Shown here: positions 41,581-52,319 of the stretch, one piece after another
Layout of the letters: each line of letters opens with the position of its first letter
How positions within the stretch are numbered: position 1 is the stretch's first letter
Assembly (NCBI GenBank): GCA_001599295.1
Contig: BCGN01000001.1
Coordinates: 124,001-188,000, forward strand
Direction of reading: 5' to 3'
DNA: 64,000 nt
Source: Sporopachydermia quercuum
Lineage: Eukaryota > Ascomycota > Sporopachydermiomycetes > Sporopachydermiales > Sporopachydermiaceae
Notes under the pieces: model-generated
Told to the model about the DNA's origin: nothing
Databases searched by the model: none
What the model saw: the letters and a program-made list of their open reading frames with translations, nothing else
Translations under genes and position numbers: made by a program

Positions 41581-43320
41581 ATGCGTTCTAGTTTTTCGTT
41601 CAAATGTCTGGAATGCTTCATTGGCTTATTAGCATTCTCAAGCCAAGTGAGAAGTCAAAATGATGTCAACAGTACAAGCAATGGGACATCTCATTCAAAT
41701 ATGACAGAGTTTTATTCCTTAGAATTAAGGAATAGTCAGACATTACCCGTTATTTTAGTCGAAGGTGATGATGAGTATTCACATGTGGCATACGCAGCTA
41801 TTAGGATAGGAGGTCAAGAGATATCACTTAGATTAGATACCAGTATTGGGTACCCTTGGGTTGGTAATGGCGATGATGTTGAAGATTGTGATTTGGTTGC
41901 TGCGTCATCAACAACTACGGCTACACCAACAGGTACTAGTTCTGAACTTGAATCTATTTTCCCTGATATATCAACAGAAGTTAATACTGAAAGTGCGGTG
42001 GAAACAGCAACGAGTAATTTTGTAAACTGTCTTCAATCCATTTTTTATATCAACAAATCGACATCTTTTGAATATGCAGAACCTCAAGTGCAAGTCAGTG
42101 AGAAACTATTTTTTACTTATGACATCTCTGGTGTTCTAGGAGTCGAAAATATGTCATTCCCTGAAATTAATAATCTATCGATAACAGAAAATGGTACACG
42201 TTACGACGAAATTTCAAACCCTGGAGATTATAATATAACTGATATTCCTTTCTTGTTGGTGAATCAAAGTACTGCTAGTACTGGTTCATTCCCTTTGGGA
42301 ATATATCCTAACGGTAATCCAGTCCTTGATAAATTTGTCTCTGATGGATTAATCAATCAAAGCTCTTATTCTCTGTGGCTTAATTCTAATACTTCATTAG
42401 TACCTAACAAACTGATTCTTGGAGGTGTTGATCTTAACTATTTCGATGCTACACAGTTTTACAAGTTTGATTGGCTGGNAAATTCAGTGCAGTCTGACGC
42501 TACTTTGCCGTTCATACCTTTTACTGGCTTATCTGTTACTAACTCTAATGGGTTTACATTATCATTGAATAGTACGTACTTAGGAGACAACCCAGAATTG
42601 TCTCTTGAGCCAGTGCTTCTACAACCTAGACTGAGATTTATCTATTTACCAAGAAACATGGTTATTGCATTAGCGGTCCAATTGAATGCTTTTTACTCGT
42701 CTGATTTTGATAAATGGGTAGTTGATTGTTCAGTTGGATCATTGGATGCAATGATTGGGTTCTGGTTTGAAGGTTTAAGAATCAACATCCCGATTTCTGA
42801 ACTTTTATATGAAGCAGAAGATGATTCTGGTAAACCACTAACCTTCGCTTCTACAAAGAACCAAGCATGTTTATTGGCAGTAACGCATAATGGTGAATTA
42901 GGATTCTCGGCACTTGGATCATATTTCTTAACCTGGGCATATATGGCAGTGAGTTTACCAGAAAGACAAGTAGCNCTTTCACCAGCAGTTTATTATTCTG
43001 ATGATTCAGCTCTGAGGGATAATATGCAATTTTCTATTGTCTCCGGTACAATTCCTTATGCTACATATGTTAGTTTGAAAGAAGTACCAACAGCTACTAT
43101 TTCAACAGTTACCGCAGTGAAAACTGAAGGTAGTGATGATTCCTTGATTATTTCTAATGGTATGATATTGACATACAACACAGTCACTAGATCTAGATCA
43201 TTGGTTGGGTCATCGTCTACTGACTCATCAAGTGGAGATGAAACTGTTGCAGGTGCCAATCGAGTTTCTGCTTTACAATCGTGGCTCTGGACAATTCCTA
43301 CTTTACTATGGTTGATCTAA
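41581..43320 (+). CDS. GPI-type aspartyl-protease-like protein, catalytic residue lost
   Basis: 579 residues. An N-terminal hydrophobic signal (CLECFIGLLAFSSQVRSQ), many N-glycosylation sequons, and a C-terminal Ser-rich stretch ending in a hydrophobic tail (SWLWTIPTLLWLI) indicate a GPI-anchored cell-surface protein of the yapsin type. Pepsin-fold landmarks are visible: the first active-site loop LRLDTSIGYPWVG (Asp86, with DTS instead of DTG), KLILGGVDLNYF, and the second loop before YLPRNMV. In that loop the DSG/DTG triad is replaced by QPR (Gln348 at the aspartate position by alignment on YLP). With one catalytic Asp missing it should not be a protease. A role in wall architecture or substrate binding is inferred. 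The frame is intact, which argues against a pseudogene. Confidence 0.88.
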   Translation: MRSSFSFKCLECFIGLLAFSSQVRSQNDVNSTSNGTSHSNMTEFYSLELRNSQTLPVILVEGDDEYSHVAYAAIRIGGQEISLRLDTSIGYPWVGNGDDVEDCDLVAASSTTTATPTGTSSELESIFPDISTEVNTESAVETATSNFVNCLQSIFYINKSTSFEYAEPQVQVSEKLFFTYDISGVLGVENMSFPEINNLSITENGTRYDEISNPGDYNITDIPFLLVNQSTASTGSFPLGIYPNGNPVLDKFVSDGLINQSSYSLWLNSNTSLVPNKLILGGVDLNYFDATQFYKFDWLXNSVQSDATLPFIPFTGLSVTNSNGFTLSLNSTYLGDNPELSLEPVLLQPRLRFIYLPRNMVIALAVQLNAFYSSDFDKWVVDCSVGSLDAMIGFWFEGLRINIPISELLYEAEDDSGKPLTFASTKNQACLLAVTHNGELGFSALGSYFLTWAYMAVSLPERQVXLSPAVYYSDDSALRDNMQFSIVSGTIPYATYVSLKEVPTATISTVTAVKTEGSDDSLIISNGMILTYNTVTRSRSLVGSSSTDSSSGDETVAGANRVSALQSWLWTIPTLLWLI

Positions 43321-44243
43321 TAAGCATAGTAATAAAATCTTATAATTCTCAAACATTTGAGTGTAGAGTTCCCAATTAGGAACAAACTCTCAATAATATT
43401 ATAATCAAAAATAANCATCAGAAAGAAATCATAAAAATAGACTCACATCAAGATTTGATCCATCGTTTGATAACTAACATTAAAAAAGAAAATTCTCATA
43501 TAGCGGAATCTCTTCTCTTGTGCAGTTGTTTGTATTTTAGCTAGGTATATGATCATATCTATATCTGATTAGATCTATGTATATCAATATAATAACTATC
43601 AAGTTATAATCATGTTTTCTAGCAATAGAGTACTATGTCATGATGATCNGCATAGGTAGATTTACACCCGATCAATCAAATCTATGTATAGATCAGGGAT
43701 AATTATAATACCGAAAAGTTACATTAATAGCAGTTGAAAGGTGATGAGGGATACAAAGTAGTGATTATCAGAAGCAAAAATCAAAATATACAAATTCTGA
43801 ACATAAAAGTCAAAAAAAAAAATTCTGGTTTTATTGCTGAATTATCAGATTTTCCATGAAGAAGCCAATAATTGTCATCAACGATATGTTACCAAACACT
43901 CATATTCCTGAATGGGACCCAAAAAATTTCATAACTAACATTTCAATTTTACATCATCTAAATTATTACGTAATCAGAAATACCCTCGAAANACACACGA
44001 AACATTCCCTAACATTAAATTCCTGTCATCTTTCTATCAACACAAATTATGGCACGTACTTTTGGATTGAAGCAATTGCTACAATATTCATCTTCTTATT
44101 ATCCTCGTCCACTATACAAGAAGGAAGTACTATCTTACACTATCGTCAACCTATCAGTCGCCATAGTACTTTACATATTCGCTGTAATGAAGAAACCAAT
44201 ATTTCACATCTCTCCTACACTATAAACTTCCTCTTACAACTTA
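43321..44243. other. Intergenic region upstream of transporter gene
   Basis: AT-rich. A 140-codon ATG frame (43856-44278) overlaps the transporter start in another frame; its composition is not protein-like and I do not call it. No other feature seen. Confidence 0.5.
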
Positions 44244-45512
44244 ATGGTGTCCCGCAAGATGACAACCAAAATACCTAGTCCTAATAAACCTGTTAAAGAG
44301 ATTATATTAACTGTTGTTTTCATACTCCTATGGTATTTATTTTCTTTAACATTATCACTTTATAACAAATGGATGTTTGCTCCTGAAAATCTGGACTTTC
44401 ATTTCCCAGTCTTGGTGACATCGGGCCACCAAATCATTCAGTTCATATTTTCCTTCATTGGAATGGCATTATATCCTAAGATAAGGCCAAAGCCTACTCA
44501 AGAAATTCTATATGATTCAGATATCATATCAAAATGGTGGATGTTGTTGAATATGGGGTTTCTGGCTTATATGACNAATATTGGACCATGTGCTTTCGCT
44601 AGTGCTGGTGATATTGGAATGGGGAATATGTCATTTCGGTTCATTACCCTAACGTTCTATACAATGATCAAATCGTCATCATTAACTTTTGTTTTATTAT
44701 TCTCATTCATTTTTAAACTTGAAANACCTAACCTAACACTCATTTCGATCATTGCTATAATGACAGTTGGCGTGGTTATGATGGTGGCTGGTGAAGGTAA
44801 TCAAAAAGATACTACTGAAGATGAAGATTTCGTATTGGGCTTCATATTAGTTTTATCGGCAGCGTGTTTATCAGGTCTAAGGTGGGCATTAACTCAATTA
44901 TTACTAAGGAAGAATCCTTATACTTCAAATCCGTTCGCTACAATTTTTTATATCGCGCCATTAATGGCTGGTGTATTATTTCTTGCTGGGTCAATCGTGG
45001 AGGGAATCGGTAGTTTTTTTGCTGGACAATTATGGGAACAGTATGGAATCATTCTTGGAATTGTGATGTTATCAATACCGGGAATACTGGCTTTCTGTAT
45101 GACGCTAAGTGAGTTTGCTTTGTTACAACATGCAAGTGTACTAACATTATCAATTGCTGGTATATTCAAAGAATTACTTACGATATCAATATCCACAGCT
45201 GTTTTCCATGATAAACTTACTCTTATCAATATTTTAGGTCTTATAGTTACCCTTGTTGCAATTATTTGTTATAATATTTATAGATTATGGGGATCTGATG
45301 AAGATTCTGAGTATGAAAGGCTACCTATTGATTCCAATNCTACTCCTGAGATTGATAGTACGCCATCATATGAATTAAGGCGGACATCAACTATGAATAA
45401 TGATGATACAGTTCAGGGGAAATCGGATGAAATAGAGATTAGAAATGAAGAAGAATTAGAAGCAGGTGTCCAGTCTTTATTGCATCATAGAATAAGTAGC
45501 ATAGATATATAA
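44244..45512 (+). CDS. YMD8: YMD8/SLC35C2-type nucleotide-sugar/triose-phosphate transporter family protein
   Basis: 422 residues, about ten hydrophobic helices from residue 20 to 350. The N-terminal helix with LWYLFSLTLSLYNKWMF, then MSFRFITLTFYTMIKSSSLTF and IIAIMTVGVVMMVAGE, are hallmarks of the SLC35C2/YMD8 branch of the drug/metabolite transporter superfamily. Later helices include LSGLRWALTQLLL and FALLQHASVLTLSIAGIFKE. The 70-residue C-terminal tail is acidic and cytosolic. Members lie in the early secretory pathway (COPI vesicles/Golgi); the transported substrate of Ymd8 is unknown. ATG 44244 gives a 15-residue leader; an in-frame ATG six codons later is an alternative start. Confidence 0.85.
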   Translation: MVSRKMTTKIPSPNKPVKEIILTVVFILLWYLFSLTLSLYNKWMFAPENLDFHFPVLVTSGHQIIQFIFSFIGMALYPKIRPKPTQEILYDSDIISKWWMLLNMGFLAYMXNIGPCAFASAGDIGMGNMSFRFITLTFYTMIKSSSLTFVLLFSFIFKLEXPNLTLISIIAIMTVGVVMMVAGEGNQKDTTEDEDFVLGFILVLSAACLSGLRWALTQLLLRKNPYTSNPFATIFYIAPLMAGVLFLAGSIVEGIGSFFAGQLWEQYGIILGIVMLSIPGILAFCMTLSEFALLQHASVLTLSIAGIFKELLTISISTAVFHDKLTLINILGLIVTLVAIICYNIYRLWGSDEDSEYERLPIDSNXTPEIDSTPSYELRRTSTMNNDDTVQGKSDEIEIRNEEELEAGVQSLLHHRISSIDI

Positions 45513-46327
45513 ATGCAATATTATTGGATAGGTTTGAGAGAGACTTCTTACTAGTACTCCTTAATGATTGTTTAATGTAGGTTTATTACTGATTTTATTC
45601 ATTGCTTTTCTCTTGAATAATTAAGTTTAATAGAAAGACCCAATGAAGCATATAGCGATACTAGTTGTTGCTTAATCAAACGAAAAAAATCAACTTAAGA
45701 GGTTTTATGATTTGCCTGAGAAAAGGAATTACAAAAATGTTAATCNAAACAATCTAAGATCAAAAGAAAATACAGTAAAAGAGATAGTTCTTCTTATTTT
45801 ATGGAAAAATATGAAGAGAAACGGTGTATAGTATATGGTGCTAGAATATAATGATAATATTTTGTTGTAACTAGTCAAATGTTTCTCACATATACTGTTT
45901 TGAAAGAATATGTCATGGTCAACTATTCCTGTTCGATAGTAAGCGTATGAAACGTAATCCAACATTGATTCTTTCTTTTCATCTGAAATTTATCTCATTC
46001 AAATTAATGAATTTTCATATCTTCAGTTAATTTCTGTCAAATGTTTAGAATATATAGATTTATTCTCCTTCTTTGTGCAACAATTACTGTTCATTTTGAT
46101 ATACATCACTCGTATTTGTTGAGGTAGAGGAGACATCAATATCGGAGACGTTACCAAATGAAAGCAGTAGCTTAATTAGTAATTAATTGATATATAAAGT
46201 AAAGATCAAATTTATGTTCAGCATAATAGCGACTTTTCTTTTCTCTTTATCTCCTACATGCTGTTCTTTCACAAATGACTTTTTCATCCTAACAGATACC
46301 TCATGTATTTTTCATATCTTACACGTC
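45513..46327. other. Convergent intergenic region
   Basis: AT-rich 3' flanks of two converging genes. Nothing recognised. Confidence 0.5.
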
Positions 46328-47359
46328 TTATAACAACAAGGCTTTAGGAACATAAGCCTCATCAATATATTGAATTTCTTTTTCAGTNAACTCGAAATTA
46401 GTAACAGCATTGACTAGTTCCTCAATTCTTTCTTTTCTATTAATTCCAACAATTGGGATTGTTCCTTTAGCTAAATTCCATGCTACAGCAATTGTCGCCA
46501 TAGTCACATTTCTCTTATTGGCAATTTGCTCAACTCTAGCAATTACTTGCTTATCAGAATCAGTAATAGCTTTATGAGCATTAAATCTACCCCTAAGAGT
46601 TTCCTCGGCTTGTTCAANAGGTCGTGCAAGTTTCCCCTGTGCCAATGGTGACCAAGGTATAATTCCCACTCCATGTTTCTTGCAGAAGGGATTCATTTCT
46701 CTTTCTTCTTCTCTATACAAAGCATTATAATAATTCTGCATGGAAATAAATTTAGTCCAGTTATGTTTTTCGGCAATAAACTGTAATTCAGCAAATTCTG
46801 TTGCTCTCATAGTTGATGCCCCTATATATCTAACTTTACCTAACTCAACTAAATCGTGNAGCGCTTTCATAATTTCTTCCATAGGGACGTTAGGATCAAA
46901 TCTATGAATTTGATAAACATCAACATAGTCAGTCTGAAGTCTTCTTAAAGAGTCATCAACTGCATCAAACAAATGCTTCCTTGAAAGACCCTCGCGGTTG
47001 ACACAATCAACTTCAGAAAGAAATTTATCCTTATTGAAAAGGTTCAAACCAGGATTGCTTTCATCAACAATAATGAAAGCCTTCGTAAGAATAACAACCG
47101 TTGATCTATTAATATTATACTCTTGCAAAAATTCACCAAGCAGTTTTTCTGACAGACCATTTGAGTAAGTATCTGCCGTATCAAAAGTACGAATTCCAGC
47201 ATCATAACATGATTTAAGTATTTCAAATACTTGCTGCTTATCTTCGATGACCCAGTCCATCCATGCTTTAGATCCAAACGACATGCATCCAAGAATGATC
47301 TTTGATACCCTAAGCCCAGAAGAGCCAAGATTAGTAAATAAAGAAACCATTGTGTTCAA
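46328..47359 (-). CDS. Aldo/keto reductase (YPL088W-like, putative aryl-alcohol dehydrogenase)
   Basis: 343 residues, NADPH-dependent (beta/alpha)8-barrel oxidoreductase. The catalytic tetrad is readable: Asp and Tyr in [10 protein letters not shown], Lys in VVILTKAF and His in VYQIHRFD. Cofactor-side motifs [25 protein letters not shown] and [13 protein letters not shown] are present. The start ([20 protein letters not shown]) and the WMDWVIEDK segment match, from memory, the S. cerevisiae YPL088W group rather than the AAD genes. These enzymes reduce aldehydes, including aryl aldehydes; the true substrate is not known. ATG 47359 is used; the Met three codons later (MVSLF) is equally plausible. 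N bases at 46388, 46618 and 46859 do not break the frame. Confidence 0.92.
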   Translation of the reverse strand: MNTMVSLFTNLGSSGLRVSKIILGCMSFGSKAWMDWVIEDKQQVFEILKSCYDAGIRTFDTADTYSNGLSEKLLGEFLQEYNINRSTVVILTKAFIIVDESNPGLNLFNKDKFLSEVDCVNREGLSRKHLFDAVDDSLRRLQTDYVDVYQIHRFDPNVPMEEIMKAXHDLVELGKVRYIGASTMRATEFAELQFIAEKHNWTKFISMQNYYNALYREEEREMNPFCKKHGVGIIPWSPLAQGKLARPXEQAEETLRGRFNAHKAITDSDKQVIARVEQIANKRNVTMATIAVAWNLAKGTIPIVGINRKERIEELVNAVTNFEXTEKEIQYIDEAYVPKALLL

Positions 47360-48367
47360 CTAATTGAATTGAATTGATGTCGTTCTGATAATAACTACTA
47401 CCATAAGCTATAAAAAATGGGTACTCTATGTTTTTTTAATAATCATCAATTGGGCTTATAACCGAATAGCAGCAATTAGCTAGGAGTGAATAAAAAGAAG
47501 GATCACCTAATATCAGAAAAACAATCCATTAACCACTACTAGAAGCATCAACAGTGTAGAAGAGTTTTCAAGAGGAACGCATATCATATAGCCTTGCATC
47601 AAAATTTCTTTTCATTCAAAATAACATATATTTCCTCTTGTATCCTATTGATAAGACCAATTGAGTTCTCAAAACAAGAATCATATTTAACAAACTTAGA
47701 ACTCCCCTATCATTTATCAAATGAAGGATGAATTTTTAGGATTGTTGTTAGGTTAAACTACTCATACGCCAAGTACAAACCTAACACATTCCTNTTTTGT
47801 GCTTATTACCGGAAAATAATATGTTTCTTATCATGTNGTATAAAAGGAANCACTAATGTATGGACAAATAAACAATCTACTGTGCTATTGACAATATCTA
47901 ATTGATATAATATTAAAAACATGACAATCAAAAAGACCAAACCGTACACGTATACCACGTGTGCCCATATTACTCTACTCTATTACTTCATATGCATCGA
48001 CATATTGAATCAGGTGTTAGGTATTACTAACTAATAAACTATGGATTAATTGGTACTATGATTCTTACTCAACCACTATCAAAACAATTACTTGAAAAAG
48101 AGGAAACTGATTTTAATTGATTCAAAATACACGCAGCAACTATATGGCAATAATATTTAATTGAGATAAATAATTAGAAGAATAATTTGAAGAAGATGAA
48201 GATGAAGATGAACAACAAAATAGAAGATATACTTCAGATTCGCAGTACCAAGACAGCGGAACACAGATTGATAGGATATCATATTGATCATCCTTCCTAA
48301 GCACATTTCTCTAACAAATCATCTAAAGGTCATTATTCCTTCTTAACAACAGATTTCTCACAATAAC
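47360..48367. other. Intergenic region upstream of the aldo/keto reductase
   Basis: AT-rich promoter of the reductase and 3' flank of TIF35. Contains one CACGTG (47956-47961), a possible Cbf1-type E-box, and a short GATGAA repeat (about 48192-48211). No gene seen. Confidence 0.5.
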
Positions 48368-49208
48368 TTAACGCTTACTATTCTTTGCTACCTCAACATT
48401 AAGAATCATATTTCTATAGCCCTTACCATCCAAAAATTCAACAACTTTCTTAGCTGTTGTTTGATCCATAAATGTGATATAAGCCAAACCTTTGGATTCT
48501 CCAGTTTCACGATTACGAATAAGCTTGAATCTTGTAATTGTTGCCTTTTTGATTAACTCTCTCTTAATAGTATCCTCATCTGCTTCAGGNTTCAAATTTG
48601 AAATCTTAATAGTGCATCCTTCATCCTCATCCATCATAGTTGATCCTGCTCCCGCGGCCCCTCTATTTCTTAATGATGGTGGAACATATTTACCTGGCTT
48701 ACCAACACCAACCCCACCGGCACTTGCAATTGCTTCGTTACTATCCCCAGTGGTTCCTTCTTCCTCATCCTTGAACTGATCTTTATAGGGACATTGATAA
48801 GTGAAATGAGGTCCTTTGCAAACTCTACACAGGTTACCACCTTTTCCGCTTGCTTTTGCTCGAGCTTTCTCTTCTTCTGCTTTCTCAGCTTCTTCCTTCT
48901 CAGCTTGGCGTAAAGATGAATGTAATTTGACTGTGATAGCAGTATCTAAAGACGTTGTACCAATATTTGGTCCTGGGGCACTGCTTTTCTCTTCGCCATA
49001 TTTAATCCATTTTTTACGTTCGGCAACAGATCGGTTAACCTTTTCCTTGACAGCAATCTCTTTCACTTTCTGGGTTACTTTTATTTTCTTTCCGTCGTCG
49101 GAAAATCTGTAGAAAACGACGGTTGATGTCCCGTCCGGGTTTTTAGTCACAATTGGACTTGATCCATCTTCTTCTTCCACGTCTGCCCAGGCTTGGGTTT
49201 TAGGTTGT
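48368..49208 (-). CDS. TIF35: Translation initiation factor eIF3 subunit g (Tif35), first exon not found
   Basis: eIF3g is part of the eIF3 complex on the 40S subunit and takes part in scanning. Visible residues: a short segment PKTQAWADVEEED, the eIF3g core (KVTQKVKEIAVKEKVNRSVA, ERKKWIKYGEEK), a CX2CX3HX4C zinc knuckle (CRVCKGPHFTYQC), the KYVPPSLRNR motif and a C-terminal RRM (CTIKISNL...GLAYITF, MILNVEVAK). No ATG precedes the conserved part in frame. A splice acceptor TACTAACCTGTATTTATAG ends at 49209, so exon 2 begins at 49208 with the second exon needing two bases of phase from exon 1. The upstream 500 bases on this strand show no convincing ATG plus donor in that phase, so the 5' exon is unresolved. 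From 49208 about 280 codons are present. Confidence 0.93.
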
Positions 49209-52200
49209 CTATAAATACAGGTTAGTAACTTACAAGCTAATAAAGATGTAAAAGTAGGTTAAGAGGTATAAACAGGCGTAAACGGGTAGTCTCGGAATTG
49301 TTTACGTTGTGAATAAATTCCGAGCATCCAAATATGCCGAATCAATACGGAAATAGGGGCCGAAACGGTCACTTGATTAGATCGAAGCGGAGGAGCCTAG
49401 CACTCTTTCAACACGCTCATAATTATTCTGTTAATCCGACANNAAGGAAGACAATCAAAAAATTGTATTGTCTATACCAACAGCAGCAAAATGTCATAGT
49501 ATATCAATGCCACGGTTTTCTTCTAAAACATTCCTAATTTCATGATGAATGGNGAAAATTGATCTTCCTATTCTTATTAAAATCTCAACAACCCTGCGAT
49601 GAGTTCAAAGAAAGTTCTGTATTCAAATTGATTTTGACGGCCGGATCATAACAACATCTAAATCATTAAGACCGTTTATCAGATATTACTATATGATTCT
49701 GATGTCTTTCTTATCAGTCTGATCCAACAAACAGAACAGACGTCATTGTGAGTGAACACTCATTGCTGTCAAGGAACGCAAATATATCCAACGACACTTC
49801 GTCTTCTGTAATCAAAGACACACTGGAAGCTTTTTATATGAATATGAATCACATGTAGTAGTAAGTAACTGTTCCGTTCTGTTCTATTGCCTATCCAAAT
49901 GGTTGGAACTGTGAGAAGCTATCTAAAGTCTGACATCCTTCAAATGCTGACAATTCCGGTGTTACTTCTGGTGTTCTTGATCACCTTCTCCAGTTCTGTT
50001 CCATTATTTCTTCCATTTTTTTTATTTGATTTGATTTGATTTGCCTTCGGATCCGAATTTCGTCATGCTCGTGTTTTCGTAGTTCAGTTCTGTTCCGAAC
50101 ACCAAAAACAAAGTAGCTGTTATGCATTTATCAAGTCGGTATGACCTCTGCTTTATTATCTCCTATCTCTTCGGTGCTCTGTTCCTTACGCCTCCCTTTG
50201 TACTCCCATTCTCGTTTCCGGAACTCTCGCAATTCACCCAAACTTCCGTCTTTCTTCTAAAAGTTACCCCTGTTCTTCCCATTTTACACTTCCTGCTGCT
50301 ATTAAGCATTTTCATCACCACAAACAAACAAAAAATCCTACTTACATAACACTCGTCATCTTAACAATGTGGCTTCTTTTCTCTGATGGGTTCTGAATGC
50401 TATACTATACAAGTAGTTACTAATTAACAGCTTGAATTCNTAACTGAATATCTGAAAGAGCCACTTTTTCACTATTACAAACCCAGTCTGTTTTTCGCCA
50501 AATTCCTGTTAGAAAAATCACGCCCTTTCTTTAATTTTCCTTTGCGTTTATGCATATTCGTTTACTATTTCTTTTCTCTGGATCGTTTGATAAATTTTCA
50601 GTGGCAGATAGAAAATGAAACTTTTCGGGTTACAAATTGAATAGGTTACCCGGAGATGTAAACTAATTAATTGATTACGCTATATATTAGTTTTGAGGGA
50701 GAAGTTGAGAGATAGAGAGAAAAATGCTATAAATATAGCGCCCGACTTATATCACGTGATAGAGATATAATATGTAGTAATACGTAAGAATATGCACTCA
50801 TATGTAATATTGAGAGAATCTTAACGAAAAAAAGTATGTGTGAAATAATTAAACTTCGCACCGCCTCAAATCTAAAAAGTAACTTAAATATCATACACAT
50901 ATATATAATTCAAGTTAGGATTGTCAATACTGCACATAAGTGCATACTACTACATATTATTTGTCTTAACTTTGTCACGTAATCTAACGGTACAGACAAG
51001 AGTTAAGGACAGCTTCCAACGGCCAAATTAGCAATTACCTAGAAAGAGAAGAAAGAATGAAAGGTTTGTTATAGAAGTGATGATGAACACAAATGGNTGG
51101 TTACTGGTAGATAAGAAATCTAACGAGATATTAGACAACAGTATAAGTTTGATATAGTCTACATTATAATGCAGGTGAAATGAAGGTTAAGTAGAAGTAG
51201 CGAGAATGAGACTGATGTGGCAAATAAAGTGTTTTAGATAACTTGCATTGAGGAGGAAAATGTAGAAGGTCAATAAGCGTACATGCATGACTATGCATAA
51301 GGATTGCATTCAGTTGCAATGTGTTAAATTCCAGATTAAGAGTGATTTGAGGATTGTTACTCAATTGGCATAGAATTATAGCATAATAACCTAGGTGTTT
51401 GAATGTTTGAAGATAGTAATATTAGTAGTAAATAAACTGTTATATATTTAACTATTATCGAATAACTTGAATTCAAATTGATTAGAAAACCGTCGAATGA
51501 GAACATGTAAGAATGGTACTATTTCAGCGAACAAATAGCAGAATAGAAATAGGAATGGTTAGTCTATTNATAAGAATTTAATTTTATCTAATAATTGTAT
51601 TTTTGTTCCACTTATCGGAAACAAAATATTGTCCTGAAACGAAGCTTGACCATTCATCACCTAACTATTTCACGTTAAATGTTTTGCTAGAAGGGGAAAC
51701 CCCTTATGAAGAAGATGATCTATAATATAAATAGAATCAGATTAACATTTTTATCTTTTATTCATACTACATACAGCTATATATCATATNTAGCTTAAAG
51801 AGATTATGCCAATACAGAATCTGCCATTAAACTCGAGTGTCCCATACGTATNGTGTCCGAAAGTAAAATTTCACAATCAGATTATCAACATTTTAGCAAA
51901 CGACCCCGATTACATCTTAATACCATCTCCGGAATATGCATTATATGATTCAACTTCAAAACTTGATCACTACATGATTTCCGCTTTTATGAGTTAGATC
52001 ATCAAGTTATCTCCGCTTTGATGCTTCTCTCCAGTCATCAAAGCTTTAATTCATCATATAACGGTATTAATTAACGCCCTATTATTTTATTTTTTGTTTT
52101 TACTGTTTTGTTTTTGTTCAGTCATCGTTGGTTTACTTATCCGCTGTGTTCTCGGTACATATTTTGTTCCGAAATTTTGACACTCACCGCCCTTTTAGGC

Positions 52201-52319
52201 AGGCTGATTTAGACATATAGCTCGTTCAGACGTAAAAGAAGCCGATAACAAAGTCAAGAGCTTTTTTGCACTTATTCAGTGCTCTTTTACTCAATTGTTG
52301 TTATTCCACCAAAAGAATA
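49209..52319. other. 3.1-kb gene-poor divergent region
   Basis: Lies between TIF35 (-) and the WD40 gene (+), so it contains both promoters and probably the missing TIF35 first exon. Also present: a GATTT-type repeat (about 50024-50044), the palindrome ATCACGTGAT (50751-50760), and a 63-codon ATG frame at 51806-51997 (MPIQNLPLNSSVPYV) that could be a small protein or an upstream frame of the WD40 gene. I find no tRNA or other RNA gene. Confidence 0.45.
50751..50760. promoter_or_regulatory. CACGTG E-box in 10-bp palindrome
   Basis: ATCACGTGAT is a perfect palindrome around the CACGTG core bound by Cbf1/Pho4-type bHLH factors in yeasts. Which gene it serves, if any, is unclear, as it is about 1.5 kb from either start. 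Confidence 0.35.

Noticed and set aside
43856-44278. 140-codon ATG frame overlapping the YMD8-like start
   Set aside because: It overlaps the transporter gene in another frame, has no recognisable motif, and its composition fits AT-rich leader sequence.
50122-50349. 75-codon hydrophobic frame
   Set aside because: Pyrimidine-rich DNA produces chance Leu/Phe/Ser runs; no motif and no neighbouring context.
50740-50900. Point centromere around the CACGTG palindrome
   Set aside because: An E-box and AT-rich DNA alone are not enough; no CDEIII-like element is visible at the expected distance.
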